DNA of 64,000 bases, from assembly GCF_009696325.1 (NCBI RefSeq), contig NZ_VUME01000011.1:1-64000 (forward strand), read 5' to 3'. The stretch comes from Collinsella sp. WCA1-178-WT-3 (M1) (lineage in GTDB: Bacteria > Actinomycetota > Coriobacteriia > Coriobacteriales > Coriobacteriaceae). The notes beneath the pieces were generated by a model. It saw only the letters and a list, made by a program, of their open reading frames with translations, had not been told where the DNA came from and did not search any database. Shown here piece after piece: positions 9,099 through 17,614 of this stretch. Made by a program: the position numbers and the translations under genes. Numbering within the stretch: the stretch's first letter is position 1; each line of letters opens with the position of its first letter.

Positions 9099-10547
9099 TT
9101 AGCGGCGCTCGAGGACCGCTACAGTTTCGGTGTGGTCGGTATGGGGGAACATGTCGACGGGCGTGATCTTGAGCAGGCGATAGCCACCGTCGAGGAGCTG
9201 GTGCAGGTCACGCTCTTGGGTCACAGGGTTGCAGCTGATATAGGTGATGCGGCGAGGTCTAAGCGCGCAGGCGGCTTCGAGGAACTCGGGGGTAGAGCCG
9301 GCACGCGGCGGATCGATGGAAAGGACGTCGATGCGCTCGTTGTTGTCGGCGGCATCTAGGATGTAGTCGGTGGCATCGTCGGCCATAAACCAGGCGCTGC
9401 GGGTAAGACCGTTGAGCTCGGCGTTGCGGCGTGCGTCGGCAATGCCCGCCGGGTTGCGCTCCACGCCAAGCAACATGATGCCGATGCCCTTGTTCTGAGC
9501 TTCTTTAGCTGCGCAAAGACCGATGGTGCCGCTGCCGCAGTAGGCATCCATGAGAACATCGCCCTGGTGCAGATCCATGCCGTCGATAGCGAGCTGGTAG
9601 AGCAGCTCGGTCTGCTGCGGGTTGGTCTGGTAGAACGCGGTGGGGGAGATATCGAACTCGCAGCCGAGTAGCTGGTCGCGCATGCATTCAGCGCCATACA
9701 CGATGTGGGTTTCCTCACCCAGGATGGCGTTGCCAGGGCGTCCGTTGATGTTTTGGGCGACGGTGACGATACGCGGATCGAGTGCGGCGATGGCCTCAAA
9801 GAATTCCTGCGCATGCGGCAGGTCGCGCTGGGCGGTAACGAGGGTGATCATGATCTGGTCGGTGCGCCAGCCGCAGCGAACGACGGCATAGCGAAGCAGG
9901 CCCAGATGTTTGTCCTCGTTAAAGGCGGGAATGTGCAGGCGCTCGGCCTCACGCGCAATGCCGTTAAGAATCTGACGGGCTCCCGGTGCCTCGACGGGGC
10001 ATTCGGGAACAGCGACGATTCTGTGCGTGCCGCGCTCAAAAAAGCCGCAGCGGACAGCGCCCCCTTTGCCGGGGGCAAAGGGAGTGGCGGCCTTATGGCG
10101 AAAACCACGCGGCGCAGGATATTTGCCCGGGTCGCCCAGGGTAACGTCCATACCGCGAATGGGATCGACGGTTATGCCCTCACGCTCGCAAAGAGCAGCA
10201 AAAAGTTCATCCATAGCAGCCTGCTTGGTCGCCAGCTGCTTCTTATAAGGCCTGTTGAGCGCCGTGCATCCACCGCAAGCTTTCATGATGGAACAAGGCG
10301 ACTTGGGATCAACGGCCTTATGAGCGGACCGGGACGACTCATTATGCGAGCGCTTGGAACGAGCTTGAGGTGCCTTACCCTCGCTCCGACGAGGGCTGGG
10401 ACGCTTGGTCTTAGCCTTGCCCTTGGCCGGCCTGCCCTTCGCATCCTGAGACGACTTGGATTTCTTGGAAGATTTTTTCTCCTCCGACCCCTCAGCCGCC
10501 TCGATCAAAGCACGACGAGCCTTACGCTCCGCACGAGATTCTGCCAT
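9099..10547 (-). CDS. 23S rRNA (uracil-5-)-methyltransferase, RlmD/RlmCD type
   Basis: A 482-residue SAM-dependent enzyme that forms 5-methyluridine in 23S rRNA. The first 75 residues are a Lys/Arg/Ser-rich RNA-binding tail. The iron-sulfur cysteine cluster CSIMKACGGC is at about 85-94, where RlmD and TrmA enzymes carry [4Fe-4S]. The SAM motif DAYCGSGTIGL, the catalytic SIDPPRAG segment and the nucleophile in ISCNP follow. The target (U1939, U747 or a tRNA) cannot be decided from sequence alone. The gene has its own transcription unit, convergent with the PHP gene. Confidence 0.9.
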   Translation of the reverse strand: MAESRAERKARRALIEAAEGSEEKKSSKKSKSSQDAKGRPAKGKAKTKRPSPRRSEGKAPQARSKRSHNESSRSAHKAVDPKSPCSIMKACGGCTALNRPYKKQLATKQAAMDELFAALCEREGITVDPIRGMDVTLGDPGKYPAPRGFRHKAATPFAPGKGGAVRCGFFERGTHRIVAVPECPVEAPGARQILNGIAREAERLHIPAFNEDKHLGLLRYAVVRCGWRTDQIMITLVTAQRDLPHAQEFFEAIAALDPRIVTVAQNINGRPGNAILGEETHIVYGAECMRDQLLGCEFDISPTAFYQTNPQQTELLYQLAIDGMDLHQGDVLMDAYCGSGTIGLCAAKEAQNKGIGIMLLGVERNPAGIADARRNAELNGLTRSAWFMADDATDYILDAADNNERIDVLSIDPPRAGSTPEFLEAACALRPRRITYISCNPVTQERDLHQLLDGGYRLLKITPVDMFPHTDHTETVAVLERR

Positions 10548-10656
10548 GAAGTAACCCCACTAATTTATAAATTGAAATCTGAAAGCATTGTACCGTGCCA
10601 GGCTAGCAGACGATATGCAAGCGTCCACTTCACGTTAGTGATAAGTCCAACGACGT

Positions 10657-10803
10657 TTGCCCGGCGCGGGCGGGGAGCGGCGCGTAATTAAGTTTATCGC
10701 GAGTTCCGCACGCAAAGGAAAGCACTTAATGTGCTTTCCGTCTTGCGCAGGACTGTAGAGCAGGAAACTTAATTACGCGCCGCTCCCCGCCCGCGCCGGG
10801 CAA
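10657..10803. repeat. Structured element A: 39-bp inverted repeat around a conserved core
   Basis: The arms 10657-10695 and 10765-10803 are perfectly complementary over 39 bases. The 69-base centre has CGCGAGTTCCGCACGCAA, an apical stem GGAAAGCAC/GTGCTTTCC closed by a TTAA-type loop, then TTGCGCAGGACTGT and AGCAG. The same core, with a different apical stem and different arms, is at 50109-50238. It lies in the 349-base gap between rlmD-like and ABC importer genes, upstream of the importer promoter. The function is unknown. Confidence 0.85.
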
Positions 10804-10811
10804 CTTCTCCC

Positions 10812-10840
10812 TTGTACTCTATCAAGGTAAAGTGTATGAT
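10812..10840 (+). promoter_or_regulatory. Promoter of the amino-acid ABC importer
   Basis: A -35 box TTGTAC (10812-10817) and a -10 box TATGAT (10835-10840) are separated by 17 bases, close to the housekeeping sigma consensus. Transcription would start near 10847, upstream of the operator-like site at 10861-10876. Confidence 0.7.
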
Positions 10841-10860
10841 TCTGGGCGTTACATGAATCA

Positions 10861-10876
10861 CTTTACTTAACTAAAG
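10861..10876. promoter_or_regulatory. Putative operator, CTTTACTTAACTAAAG
   Basis: A near-palindromic 16-mer (CTTTA-S-TTAA-S-TAAAG) between the predicted transcription start and the ribosome binding site. It matches sites at 6816-6831 and 39470-39485. A protein bound here would block transcription, so repression is the simplest reading (inference). Confidence 0.55.
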
Positions 10877-10896
10877 TGCCATCAAGGGGGAATACC

Positions 10897-11757
10897 ATGA
10901 ATACCGATATGTCTCGTCGTCAGTTTGTTGGTCTAGCCGGCTCGCTCGCCACGGTGCTTGGCCTTGGTCTTGTCGGCTGCGGCGGTGGTGCCGACAAGGG
11001 TTCCACTGCCGGCTCTGCTGCGGCAAAGGACGCCAAGGGCGCTGTGGAGTCTAAGAAGCTCGTGGTGGGCTTTGACAAGTCCTATCCTCCGTATGGCTTT
11101 GTGGGCGACGATGGCGAGTACACCGGCTTTGATCTCGATTTGGCCAAGGCAATTGCCGATAAGCAGGGCTGGGAGGTCAAGTACGAGGCCATCGACTGGG
11201 ACGCCAAGGATACGCTGCTCAACTCGGGTGCCATCAACTGCATCTGGAACGGCTTTACCATGGAGGGCCGCGAGGACGACTACACGTTCTCCGAGCCGTA
11301 CATGCTCAATGAGCAGGTGCTGGTGGTCAAGAAGGATGCGGGCATCAAGAATTGGGACGACCTTGCCGGCAAGACCGTGATTACCCAGACCGATTCTGCC
11401 GCGCAGGATGTGCTAGAGGGTGACCAGAAGGATCTGGCGGCGACGTTTGCCACGCTCGATACCATCGGCGAGTACAACACGGCTTTTATGCAGCTCGAGA
11501 GCGGCGCGGTCGATGCGGTGGCTTGCGACCTTTCGATCGCCCAGTATCAGCTTGCCGCCAAGCCCGATGCCTATACGCAACTTGACAAGCCGCTGTCCAG
11601 CGAGCACTACGCCGTTGGCTTTAAGAAGGGTGACACCAAGTCGGCCGACGCCGTGAACGAGTCGCTCAAGGCGCTCTATGAGGACGGTACAGTCAAGGAC
11701 CTGTGCGACAAGTATGCGAGCTATGGCCTGTCCTTCGATAACTGGGTGCTCAAGTAA
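10897..11757 (+). CDS. Amino-acid ABC transporter, substrate-binding lipoprotein
   Basis: A 286-residue periplasmic-type binding protein (family 3, amino-acid type) anchored to the outer face of the membrane. The signal peptide carries an RR motif (SRRQFVG) and a lipobox LVGC with Cys28 as the lipid attachment site, so export by the Tat route is possible. The mature protein shows KLVVGFDKSYPPYGF, GFDLDLAKAIADKQGW and the WDAKDTLLNSGAINCIWNGFT segment typical of polar/cystine amino-acid binders. The start at 10897 follows AAGGGGG; a GTG at 10876 is rejected because it overlaps the operator. It leads an importer operon with the next two genes. Confidence 0.93.
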   Translation: MNTDMSRRQFVGLAGSLATVLGLGLVGCGGGADKGSTAGSAAAKDAKGAVESKKLVVGFDKSYPPYGFVGDDGEYTGFDLDLAKAIADKQGWEVKYEAIDWDAKDTLLNSGAINCIWNGFTMEGREDDYTFSEPYMLNEQVLVVKKDAGIKNWDDLAGKTVITQTDSAAQDVLEGDQKDLAATFATLDTIGEYNTAFMQLESGAVDAVACDLSIAQYQLAAKPDAYTQLDKPLSSEHYAVGFKKGDTKSADAVNESLKALYEDGTVKDLCDKYASYGLSFDNWVLK

Positions 11758-12410
11758 TGTCTATCCAAGTCATGATGCAGATGCTTGGCCAGGGTTTCTT
11801 GGTCAGTTTGCAGTTGTTTGTGCTCACGCTGCTGGGCTCGATTCCCTTGGGAATTCCCGTGGCGTTTATGCGTATGAGCAGAATCGCGCCGCTGCGTTGG
11901 ATTGCGCGCATCTACATTTCGGTCATGCGCGGTACGCCGCTCATGCTGCAGATGTTTGCCATCTACTTTGCTCCGTATTATGTCTTTGGTATTTCGCTCA
12001 CGCCCGATTCCAAGTGGACAGCGTGCGTTGTGGCATTCATCATCAACTATGCCGGCTACTTTGCCGAGATCTATCGCTCGGGTTTGCAGTCTATCCCGCG
12101 TGGTCAATATGAGGCCGCCGAGGTGCTGGGTTACTCACGCCTGCAGACGTTTTTGTACATTGTGATGCCGCAGGTCGCCAAGCGCATTTTGCCGGCGATG
12201 GGCAACGAGATCATCACGCTGGTCAAGGACACGTCGCTGGCATTTGCCATTGGCGTGGGGGAGATGTTCTCGACGGCCAAGGCACTGGTTGCCTCTCAAG
12301 TGAGCATGGTGCCGTTTGCGATTGCGGCACTGATCTACTGGGTCTTTAACTTTGTGGTCGAGATGCTGCTGGGCGCCGCCGAAAAGCGACTTGACTACTA
12401 CCACGACTAG
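11757..12410 (+). CDS. Amino-acid ABC transporter permease
   Basis: A 217-residue inner-membrane permease of the HisM/GlnP type. It has about five membrane helices. The EAA loop, YEAAEVLGYSRLQTFLYIVMPQVAKRILPAMGNE in context, lies at about residues 120-150 and contacts the ATPase. The first base of the ATG overlaps the last base of the binding-protein stop, so translation is coupled. With one permease gene only, the transporter would hold a homodimer in the membrane. Confidence 0.93.
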   Translation: MSIQVMMQMLGQGFLVSLQLFVLTLLGSIPLGIPVAFMRMSRIAPLRWIARIYISVMRGTPLMLQMFAIYFAPYYVFGISLTPDSKWTACVVAFIINYAGYFAEIYRSGLQSIPRGQYEAAEVLGYSRLQTFLYIVMPQVAKRILPAMGNEIITLVKDTSLAFAIGVGEMFSTAKALVASQVSMVPFAIAALIYWVFNFVVEMLLGAAEKRLDYYHD

Positions 12411-12448
12411 CCTGTTCCGTCGTGCTTTTCAAACACATGGAGGTTCCC

Positions 12449-13213
12449 GTGTCCGGAACGGTAATGAATATAACGAGCGCGCGCAAGGCGTTTGGTGGCA
12501 ATGAGGTGCTCAAGGATATCTCGCTCGAGGTAAAGCGCGGCGAGGTCGTGGCGATTATCGGACCTTCGGGCGGCGGTAAGTCAACGCTGTTGCGCTGCGC
12601 AACGCTGCTCGAGACGCTTGACGGCGGCTCGCTTTCGTTTGGTGATCTAGCCGTTGCGACGGATGCGGGATCGGGCACGGTGTATGCGAAAGGCGATGTG
12701 CCCAAGCAGGCGCGCTCGCGTTTTGGCCTGGTGTTTCAGAACTACAATTTGTTCCCGCACTATACCGTGATGAAAAACATTACCGACGCTCCGATCCGCG
12801 TGCTCAAGCGCCCGCGCGAGCAGGTCGAAGCACGTGCGCGTGAGTTGATCGCGCAGATGGGGCTTACGGGCAACGAGAACAAGGTGCCATGCGAGCTTTC
12901 GGGCGGTCAGCAGCAACGTGTGAGTATTGCGCGCGCCTTGGCGCTCGATCCAGAGATCTTGTTCTTCGATGAGCCGACCTCGGCACTCGATCCCGAGCTA
13001 ACGGCCGAGGTGCTGCGCGTCATTAAAGACCTTGCCGCGCAGAATATGACGATGGTGATCGTGACCCATGCGATGCAGTTTGCGCGCGATGTTGCCGATC
13101 GCGTGGTCTTTATGGACGGCGGTCGCATTGTAGAGGAGGGTCCTGCCGAGCAGGTTATCGGCCATCCGCGCGAACGGCGCACGCGCGAGTTCCTGAGCCG
13201 TATCGAGGGCTAG
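12449..13213 (+). CDS. Amino-acid ABC transporter ATP-binding protein
   Basis: A 254-residue ATPase of the GlnQ/HisP type that powers the importer. Walker A is GPSGGGKST, the Q-loop is in VFQNYNLFPHYTV, the signature is LSGGQQQR, Walker B is ILFFDEPTSALD, and the switch His is in VTHAM. A GTG start at 12449 is chosen: ATGGAGG lies 5 bases upstream, and the chain begins SGTVMNITSARKAFGG. An upstream in-frame ATG at 12437 would use that ribosome binding site as coding sequence. It follows the permease by 38 bases. Confidence 0.92.
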   Translation: MSGTVMNITSARKAFGGNEVLKDISLEVKRGEVVAIIGPSGGGKSTLLRCATLLETLDGGSLSFGDLAVATDAGSGTVYAKGDVPKQARSRFGLVFQNYNLFPHYTVMKNITDAPIRVLKRPREQVEARARELIAQMGLTGNENKVPCELSGGQQQRVSIARALALDPEILFFDEPTSALDPELTAEVLRVIKDLAAQNMTMVIVTHAMQFARDVADRVVFMDGGRIVEEGPAEQVIGHPRERRTREFLSRIEG

Positions 13214-13234
13214 GCTCAAGTAGACATTGAGGCG

Positions 13235-13270
13235 AAACCGCTGCAGGTCTTATGGCCTGCGGCGGTTTTT
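13235..13270 (+). terminator. Terminator of the amino-acid importer operon
   Basis: AAACCGC-TGCAGG pairs with CCTGC-GGCGGTTT across a short loop and is followed by TTTTT. Confidence 0.85.
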
Positions 13271-13510
13271 ATTTGCGCCGATGGGGCTTAATAACCGCCT
13301 CAGGCGTTTGCCCCCTCCTCTCGCCGCCCGTATTCATACGTGCGCCGAAAGGTGTGCATGGACAGTCGCCCGCGAGGGTAGGGTGGTGGCATAGGACATT
13401 TGGAGGGTGAGCCGGATCGGCTGCCGACCATGCTGCTCCCGGGACGGCATCGACCGCGAACTCTCCCCGTTGGCGTCGCGCATTGCGCGCGGCCCTGCAA
13501 GGAGGTCATC

Positions 13511-15586
13511 ATGGGTGCTCCCAAGACCGGTAACGTAAGGAACGTGGTGCTCGTAGGCCAAGGTGGGGTGGGCAAGACTTCACTCGCCGAGGCCATGCTC
13601 CACCTTTCCGGCAAGACCGCCCGCCTGGGCGGCCACGACGGCACCAAGCCCACGCTCGACTATGACCCCGAAGAGGTCAAGCGTGCGTTTTCCATCTCGA
13701 CGACCATTGCGCCGATCGACTGGAAGGGTGCGCGCATCAATGTGCTCGATGCCCCGTGCTACCCCGATTTTATCGGCGACGCCTTTGCCGCGATGAGCGT
13801 CTGCGAGACGGCTCTGTTTGTGGTCGACGCCGAGGCCGGCCCGCAGCCTACGACGGTTAAGCTCTGGTATGCCGCCGAGGACCTGCGTCTGGCGCGTGCG
13901 GTGTTCGTAAACCGCCTGTCGCGCTCCGAGGCCAGCTTTGCGACCACGATGGACCTGCTGCAGGAGCGCTTTGGCACGCGCCTGGGCGCCGTGACCCTTC
14001 CCTGGGGCGAGGGCGAGGACTTTGACGGTATCATCGACCTGGTGCGCATGAAGGCGCGCCATTGCAACGGCGCCGAAGCCGTTGAGTCGGAGATTCCCGA
14101 GGAGTATCGTGCCCAGGCCGAGGAGGCCCATGACCATCTGTGCGAGCTGGTGTCCGAGGCTGACGACGAACTGATGATGAAGTACTTGGAAGGCGAGGAG
14201 ACGCTGACGCAGGAGGAGCTTGAAGGCCTGCTGTCGAAGGCGATCGCCGAGCGCATCTTTGTGCCGGTCTTTGCGGGCGATTGCATTAAGGAGCAGGGCG
14301 TCAACTCGCTGATGGACGACATCGCCACGTACTTCCCGGCGCCGACCGACTATGGTGAAATGCCGCTCATCGACGGTGATTCGCTCAAGATCTCGAGCGA
14401 CGATGACCGCCCGGTGGCGTTTGTGTTTAAGACCCTGGCCGATCCTCAGCAGGGTCGCATCAGCTTCATCAAGGTGCTGACGGGCACGCTTGAGCCGGGC
14501 CTTGAGCTGATCAACGCGCGCACCCGCAAGAGCGATCGTCTGGCTCACCTGTATGTGATGTGCGGCCGCGACATGACCGAGGTCGGTCACGCCTATGCCG
14601 GCGATATCATCGTGGCGCCCAAGCTGGCGGCCGAGACGGGCGATACGCTCTCGATTACCGGCAAGGTCGAGGCTGCGGCGTTTAAGTTCCCCAACTCGCA
14701 GTACCGCATCGCCATCGAGGCCGAGAATCGCGGCGACGAAGAGAAGCTCTACACGTTTATCGAGAAGGCATGCAAGGCCGATCCGACCATGAGCATCGAC
14801 CGCGACGAGGAGACCGGCCAGACCATCATTTCGGCGGTGGGCGAGGCGCAGGTTTCGGTCCTGCTCAATCGTCTTGAGGACCGTACCAAGGTCGCGGCCA
14901 AGAGCGTGCCGATTCGCATCCCGTATCGCGAGACCATTCGCCGCACGGCAACTGCCCAGGGCCGCCACAAGAAGCAGACCGGCGGCGCCGGCCAGTATGG
15001 TGACTGCTGGCTGCGCGTAGAGCCGCTCATTGGGCCCGACGGTACGAGCGACGGCTATGAGTTTGTGGACGAGGTCGTAGGCGGCCGCATTCCGCGCTCG
15101 CTCATTCCCGCCGTGGACAAGGGCGTTCAGGAGACCATGAAGGACGGCATCATCGCCGGCTACCCGCTTACGGGCATTCGCGTGGCTGTGTACGACGGCT
15201 CGTATCACAGCGTCGACTCCAACGAGATGGCGTTCCGCGCGGCGGCTCGCATCGGCCTGCGCAAGGCATGCGCCGACGCCGACCCGGTGGTGCTGGAGCC
15301 CATCGAGGAAATCACGGTGACTATTCCCGAGAGCTACGCCGGCGCCGTGATGGGCGACATCTCGGCCTCGCGCGGTCGCGTGACGGGTATGGAGACCGAT
15401 GAGCGCGGAGACACCGTGGTCATCGCTCAGGCGCCTCTCGCCGAGCTGACGGATTACTCGACGCGTCTGCGCTCCATCACGCGCGGCACGGGCGACTTTA
15501 CCATGAAGCCTGCGGGCTATGAGCAGGTGCCTTATGACGTTCAGGCCAAGCTGGTCGAGCGCTATGAGGAGGGCCGTGCCAAGTAG
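13511..15586 (+). CDS. Elongation factor G-like GTPase (non-canonical EF-G)
   Basis: A 691-residue protein with the full EF-G domain order (GTPase, II, III, IV, V). The P-loop GQGGVGKTS is at about residues 16-24. Where canonical EF-G has DTPGHVDF, this protein has DAPCYPDF, losing the G3 glycine and the catalytic histidine. The NKxD base-recognition motif appears as NRLSRS. Such EF-G-like paralogues (FusA2-like) are common in Actinobacteria, and their role is unsettled; it is unlikely to be the main translocase. AAGGAGG at 13500-13506 fixes the start. The 240 bases upstream show no recognisable riboswitch. Confidence 0.88.
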   Translation: MGAPKTGNVRNVVLVGQGGVGKTSLAEAMLHLSGKTARLGGHDGTKPTLDYDPEEVKRAFSISTTIAPIDWKGARINVLDAPCYPDFIGDAFAAMSVCETALFVVDAEAGPQPTTVKLWYAAEDLRLARAVFVNRLSRSEASFATTMDLLQERFGTRLGAVTLPWGEGEDFDGIIDLVRMKARHCNGAEAVESEIPEEYRAQAEEAHDHLCELVSEADDELMMKYLEGEETLTQEELEGLLSKAIAERIFVPVFAGDCIKEQGVNSLMDDIATYFPAPTDYGEMPLIDGDSLKISSDDDRPVAFVFKTLADPQQGRISFIKVLTGTLEPGLELINARTRKSDRLAHLYVMCGRDMTEVGHAYAGDIIVAPKLAAETGDTLSITGKVEAAAFKFPNSQYRIAIEAENRGDEEKLYTFIEKACKADPTMSIDRDEETGQTIISAVGEAQVSVLLNRLEDRTKVAAKSVPIRIPYRETIRRTATAQGRHKKQTGGAGQYGDCWLRVEPLIGPDGTSDGYEFVDEVVGGRIPRSLIPAVDKGVQETMKDGIIAGYPLTGIRVAVYDGSYHSVDSNEMAFRAAARIGLRKACADADPVVLEPIEEITVTIPESYAGAVMGDISASRGRVTGMETDERGDTVVIAQAPLAELTDYSTRLRSITRGTGDFTMKPAGYEQVPYDVQAKLVERYEEGRAK

Positions 15587-15620
15587 CGTTGGGCGTTGCC
15601 TGTAACATACATGCCGATGC

Positions 15621-15655
15621 AAGGGCCGCTCTGGGCAATCCAGGCGGCCCTTTTT
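15621..15655 (+). terminator. Terminator of the EF-G-like gene
   Basis: AAGGGCCGC pairs with GCGGCCCTT and is followed by TTT. It lies between convergent genes. Confidence 0.82.
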
Positions 15656-15713
15656 GATCCCTGGGGGATGGAGGAAAACGGTCCACTTAGGTTTTGGGGC
15701 AGCTTGGCCAGCC

Positions 15714-16697
15714 CTAGTCTCCCGAGGCCTGGTTGCGGCCGGTAGCGTAGTCGATCTGCACATGCGGCTGCAGATTGTAGCAGTACACGTGGAAGCAGAG
15801 GGTTTTGCCGTGGTCCTCGACCGATTGCGCCTCAAGACGCACGCCACGGCAGACGAGTTCCTCTTCGTTGTACATAGGCGTGACACGGTAGAGCACATGG
15901 TTGCCCGTCTCGCGGATGTAGCCGAGAATCTGCTCCTCAAATGGCAGCATGCCCGTTTCATTGAGATAACGCGTGCCGGTGAGGAGATTCTTGCGGTTGG
16001 CGTTTTCGCCGCAGAGCGACCAGGCGATGAGGTGACAGCGATTGTAGAGGCTCTGGCCCGGAATAAAGTCGTAGCGCTGCTGGCGCCATCCGGCGGGATG
16101 GATACGCGAGATATCGCCGCGCTCGCCTTGACCGAGCGATTCGGGGCCCACGCAAGCGAGCGCTTTGCGGGTGCGGCCCAGGCTGTCGAGCTTGGAGAAC
16201 TTCTTAAAGCAACCTTCTTCTGTAGCGAGCTCGTATTCATCGAGCGTGAATGATGGTGTGCCCAACGGGTGCGTGCTGTCGGCTCGCAGGGCAACATAGG
16301 GGTTGCCCGCGTAGTCAGGAATGCTGCTGAGGTATACGCCGCGGGCGCGGTCGAGATTGGGGTTTTCGACCTCGTCGATGGGGGTGGCGGCGCTGTCCGC
16401 GGAAGCGTCATCACCGGTGTCGGGTGCGGCGGAATGTGGCTTATCGCCAGAGTTCGGGCTGTTTTGGGAGTCTGTGGAGTTTGCCGTTCCCGATTCGAGT
16501 CGGGCAACCAGGTCTGCCTCGTCGTCGGTGCGGCTGGGACTCTCGTCTTGCTTCTCGGCCAGAGCCGCCGCCTGCTCATCACTTTGCGGCGAGAGCAGTC
16601 TGGGCGCCCCGTCGAGCGATCCCGTAAACAGCGCAAACCCCAGCACCACAGCGGTGCCGATAGAAAGTGCTTGCTTGTAGGCGGACTTGCGCGACAT
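15714..16697 (-). CDS. DNA/RNA non-specific endonuclease, membrane-anchored or secreted
   Basis: A 327-residue beta-beta-alpha-metal nuclease of the EndA/NucA-like group. An N-terminal hydrophobic helix (about residues 11-28) acts as signal or anchor. A low-complexity Ser/Asp/Glu-rich linker runs to about residue 110. The catalytic region is YNRCHLIAWSLCGENANRKNLLTGTRYLN, in which His (base) and Asn (metal) are conserved, although the usual DRGH is NRCH. GNHVLYRVTPMY and VEDHGKTLCFHVYCYNLQP complete the fold. It would cut extracellular nucleic acid outside the cell. It is convergent with the EF-G-like gene, and its promoter faces the HAD gene. Confidence 0.88.
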   Translation of the reverse strand: MSRKSAYKQALSIGTAVVLGFALFTGSLDGAPRLLSPQSDEQAAALAEKQDESPSRTDDEADLVARLESGTANSTDSQNSPNSGDKPHSAAPDTGDDASADSAATPIDEVENPNLDRARGVYLSSIPDYAGNPYVALRADSTHPLGTPSFTLDEYELATEEGCFKKFSKLDSLGRTRKALACVGPESLGQGERGDISRIHPAGWRQQRYDFIPGQSLYNRCHLIAWSLCGENANRKNLLTGTRYLNETGMLPFEEQILGYIRETGNHVLYRVTPMYNEEELVCRGVRLEAQSVEDHGKTLCFHVYCYNLQPHVQIDYATGRNQASGD

Positions 16698-16756
16698 GGT
16701 GACTCCTGGACGGACGGTTGGGAATCTACCAGTCTAGCAGGAGACGCCGCAGGTCG

Positions 16757-16803
16757 TTTCCCAGATAAAACCTGGCAAAATAAACCTGCCCCTTTTTGGT
16801 AGG
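16757..16803 (+). repeat. Intergenic hairpin repeat R1, copy 1
   Basis: A copy of a roughly 48-base unit reading TTTCCCAGATAAAACCTG then GCAAAATAAACCTG and TTTTTGG. The unit folds as AACCTGCCAAAA paired with TTTTGGCAGGTT. This copy has changes in both arms. Other copies are at 17615, 19699, 22911 and 25088. Confidence 0.8.
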
Positions 16804-16835
16804 CTATTGATTCATGTAGCGAAAGCCAAATATGA

Positions 16836-16850
16836 TATATACGTTATATA
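16836..16850. promoter_or_regulatory. TATATACGTTATATA palindrome upstream of HAD gene 1
   Basis: TATATA arms flank CGT. An identical 15-mer precedes the second HAD gene at 20900-20914, followed in both by CAAG and a G/T-rich tract. It may be an operator or promoter element copied with the gene. Confidence 0.5.
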
Positions 16851-16913
16851 CAAGCTGTAAAGCGCGGTAGAGTGACGGTAACGAAGGCCGTGCAAGCCGA
16901 TGAAGGGACCGAT

Positions 16914-17564
16914 ATGATCAAGGCTGTCATTTTTGACATGGACGGAACGTTGGTCGATACCGAGCGTTTGGACGTGAGGGCATGGAAGGTGGGCGCTGCC
17001 GAGCTGGGGATTGCGATTGATGATGCGCTGGTCCATCAGTTTATCGGTCGCTCGATGCCTGATGTCAGGGACATCCTTGAGGAGCATTACGGCAGCCGCG
17101 AAATCGTCGAGACGGTCGAAGCCCACTACAGGGATGCTCTCGACGAGATGGTCAAGACCGATCTGGAGCTTAAGGCCGGCGCCGCCGAGTGCCTGGACGA
17201 ACTGCTGGCTGCGGGCTATCACGTGGGCCTTGCGACGTCGTCGCGCCGCGTTGCGGCCGAGCGCAACCTTAAGACGGTCGGCCTCTTTGATAGGTTTGAG
17301 ACGGTGACCTGCAACGAGGATACCCTGAACGGCAAGCCCGATCCCGAGATCTACCTGCTCGCCTGCGATCGCGCGGGCTTTGCTCCCGAGGAATGCGCCG
17401 TGGTCGAGGACTCACGCAACGGCTGCGTCTCAGGCATCACGGCCGGCTGCCATGTCTTTGCCGTTCCCGATATCGTGCCGTTGCCGCAGGACGTGGCGGA
17501 CGGCTGCGAGGCCGTGCTCGATACGCTGTTCGATCTGACGGCGGCGGTCAGGGCCGTGCGCTAA
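16914..17564 (+). CDS. HAD-superfamily phosphatase, beta-phosphoglucomutase-like (copy 1)
   Basis: A 216-residue HAD hydrolase. Motif I FDMDGTLVDTE is at residues 7-17, motif II is ATSSR, the Lys is in GKPDPE, and motif IV is VVEDSRNG. The helical cap (about 18-85) is of subclass I, as in phosphoglucomutase or phosphoglycolate-type enzymes; the substrate cannot be told. Its sequence is about 80% the same as the gene at 20970, and the upstream DNA is also shared. The start at 16914 follows GAAGGG. A longer start at 16872 lies in the duplicated leader and is unlikely. Confidence 0.88.
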   Translation: MIKAVIFDMDGTLVDTERLDVRAWKVGAAELGIAIDDALVHQFIGRSMPDVRDILEEHYGSREIVETVEAHYRDALDEMVKTDLELKAGAAECLDELLAAGYHVGLATSSRRVAAERNLKTVGLFDRFETVTCNEDTLNGKPDPEIYLLACDRAGFAPEECAVVEDSRNGCVSGITAGCHVFAVPDIVPLPQDVADGCEAVLDTLFDLTAAVRAVR

Positions 17565-17614
17565 AGGTATGCGCCGAGGCTGATGACGGTGGCTTCGGCG
17601 TGGCCCCGCTTGCG

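Noticed and set aside
13271-13510. Riboswitch upstream of the EF-G-like gene
   Set aside because: I looked for T-box, TPP, SAM and cobalamin signatures and saw none; only weak dyads are present.
13580-16636. A 1018-codon minus-strand open frame across the EF-G-like gene
   Set aside because: It is the antisense shadow of a GC-rich gene; its product is low-complexity and overlaps the clear EF-G-like and nuclease coding sequences.
16757-16803. Simple intrinsic terminators for the R1 repeats
   Set aside because: The same 48-base sequence occurs five times, on both strands, and lacks a T tract after the stem; a repeat family explains it better.
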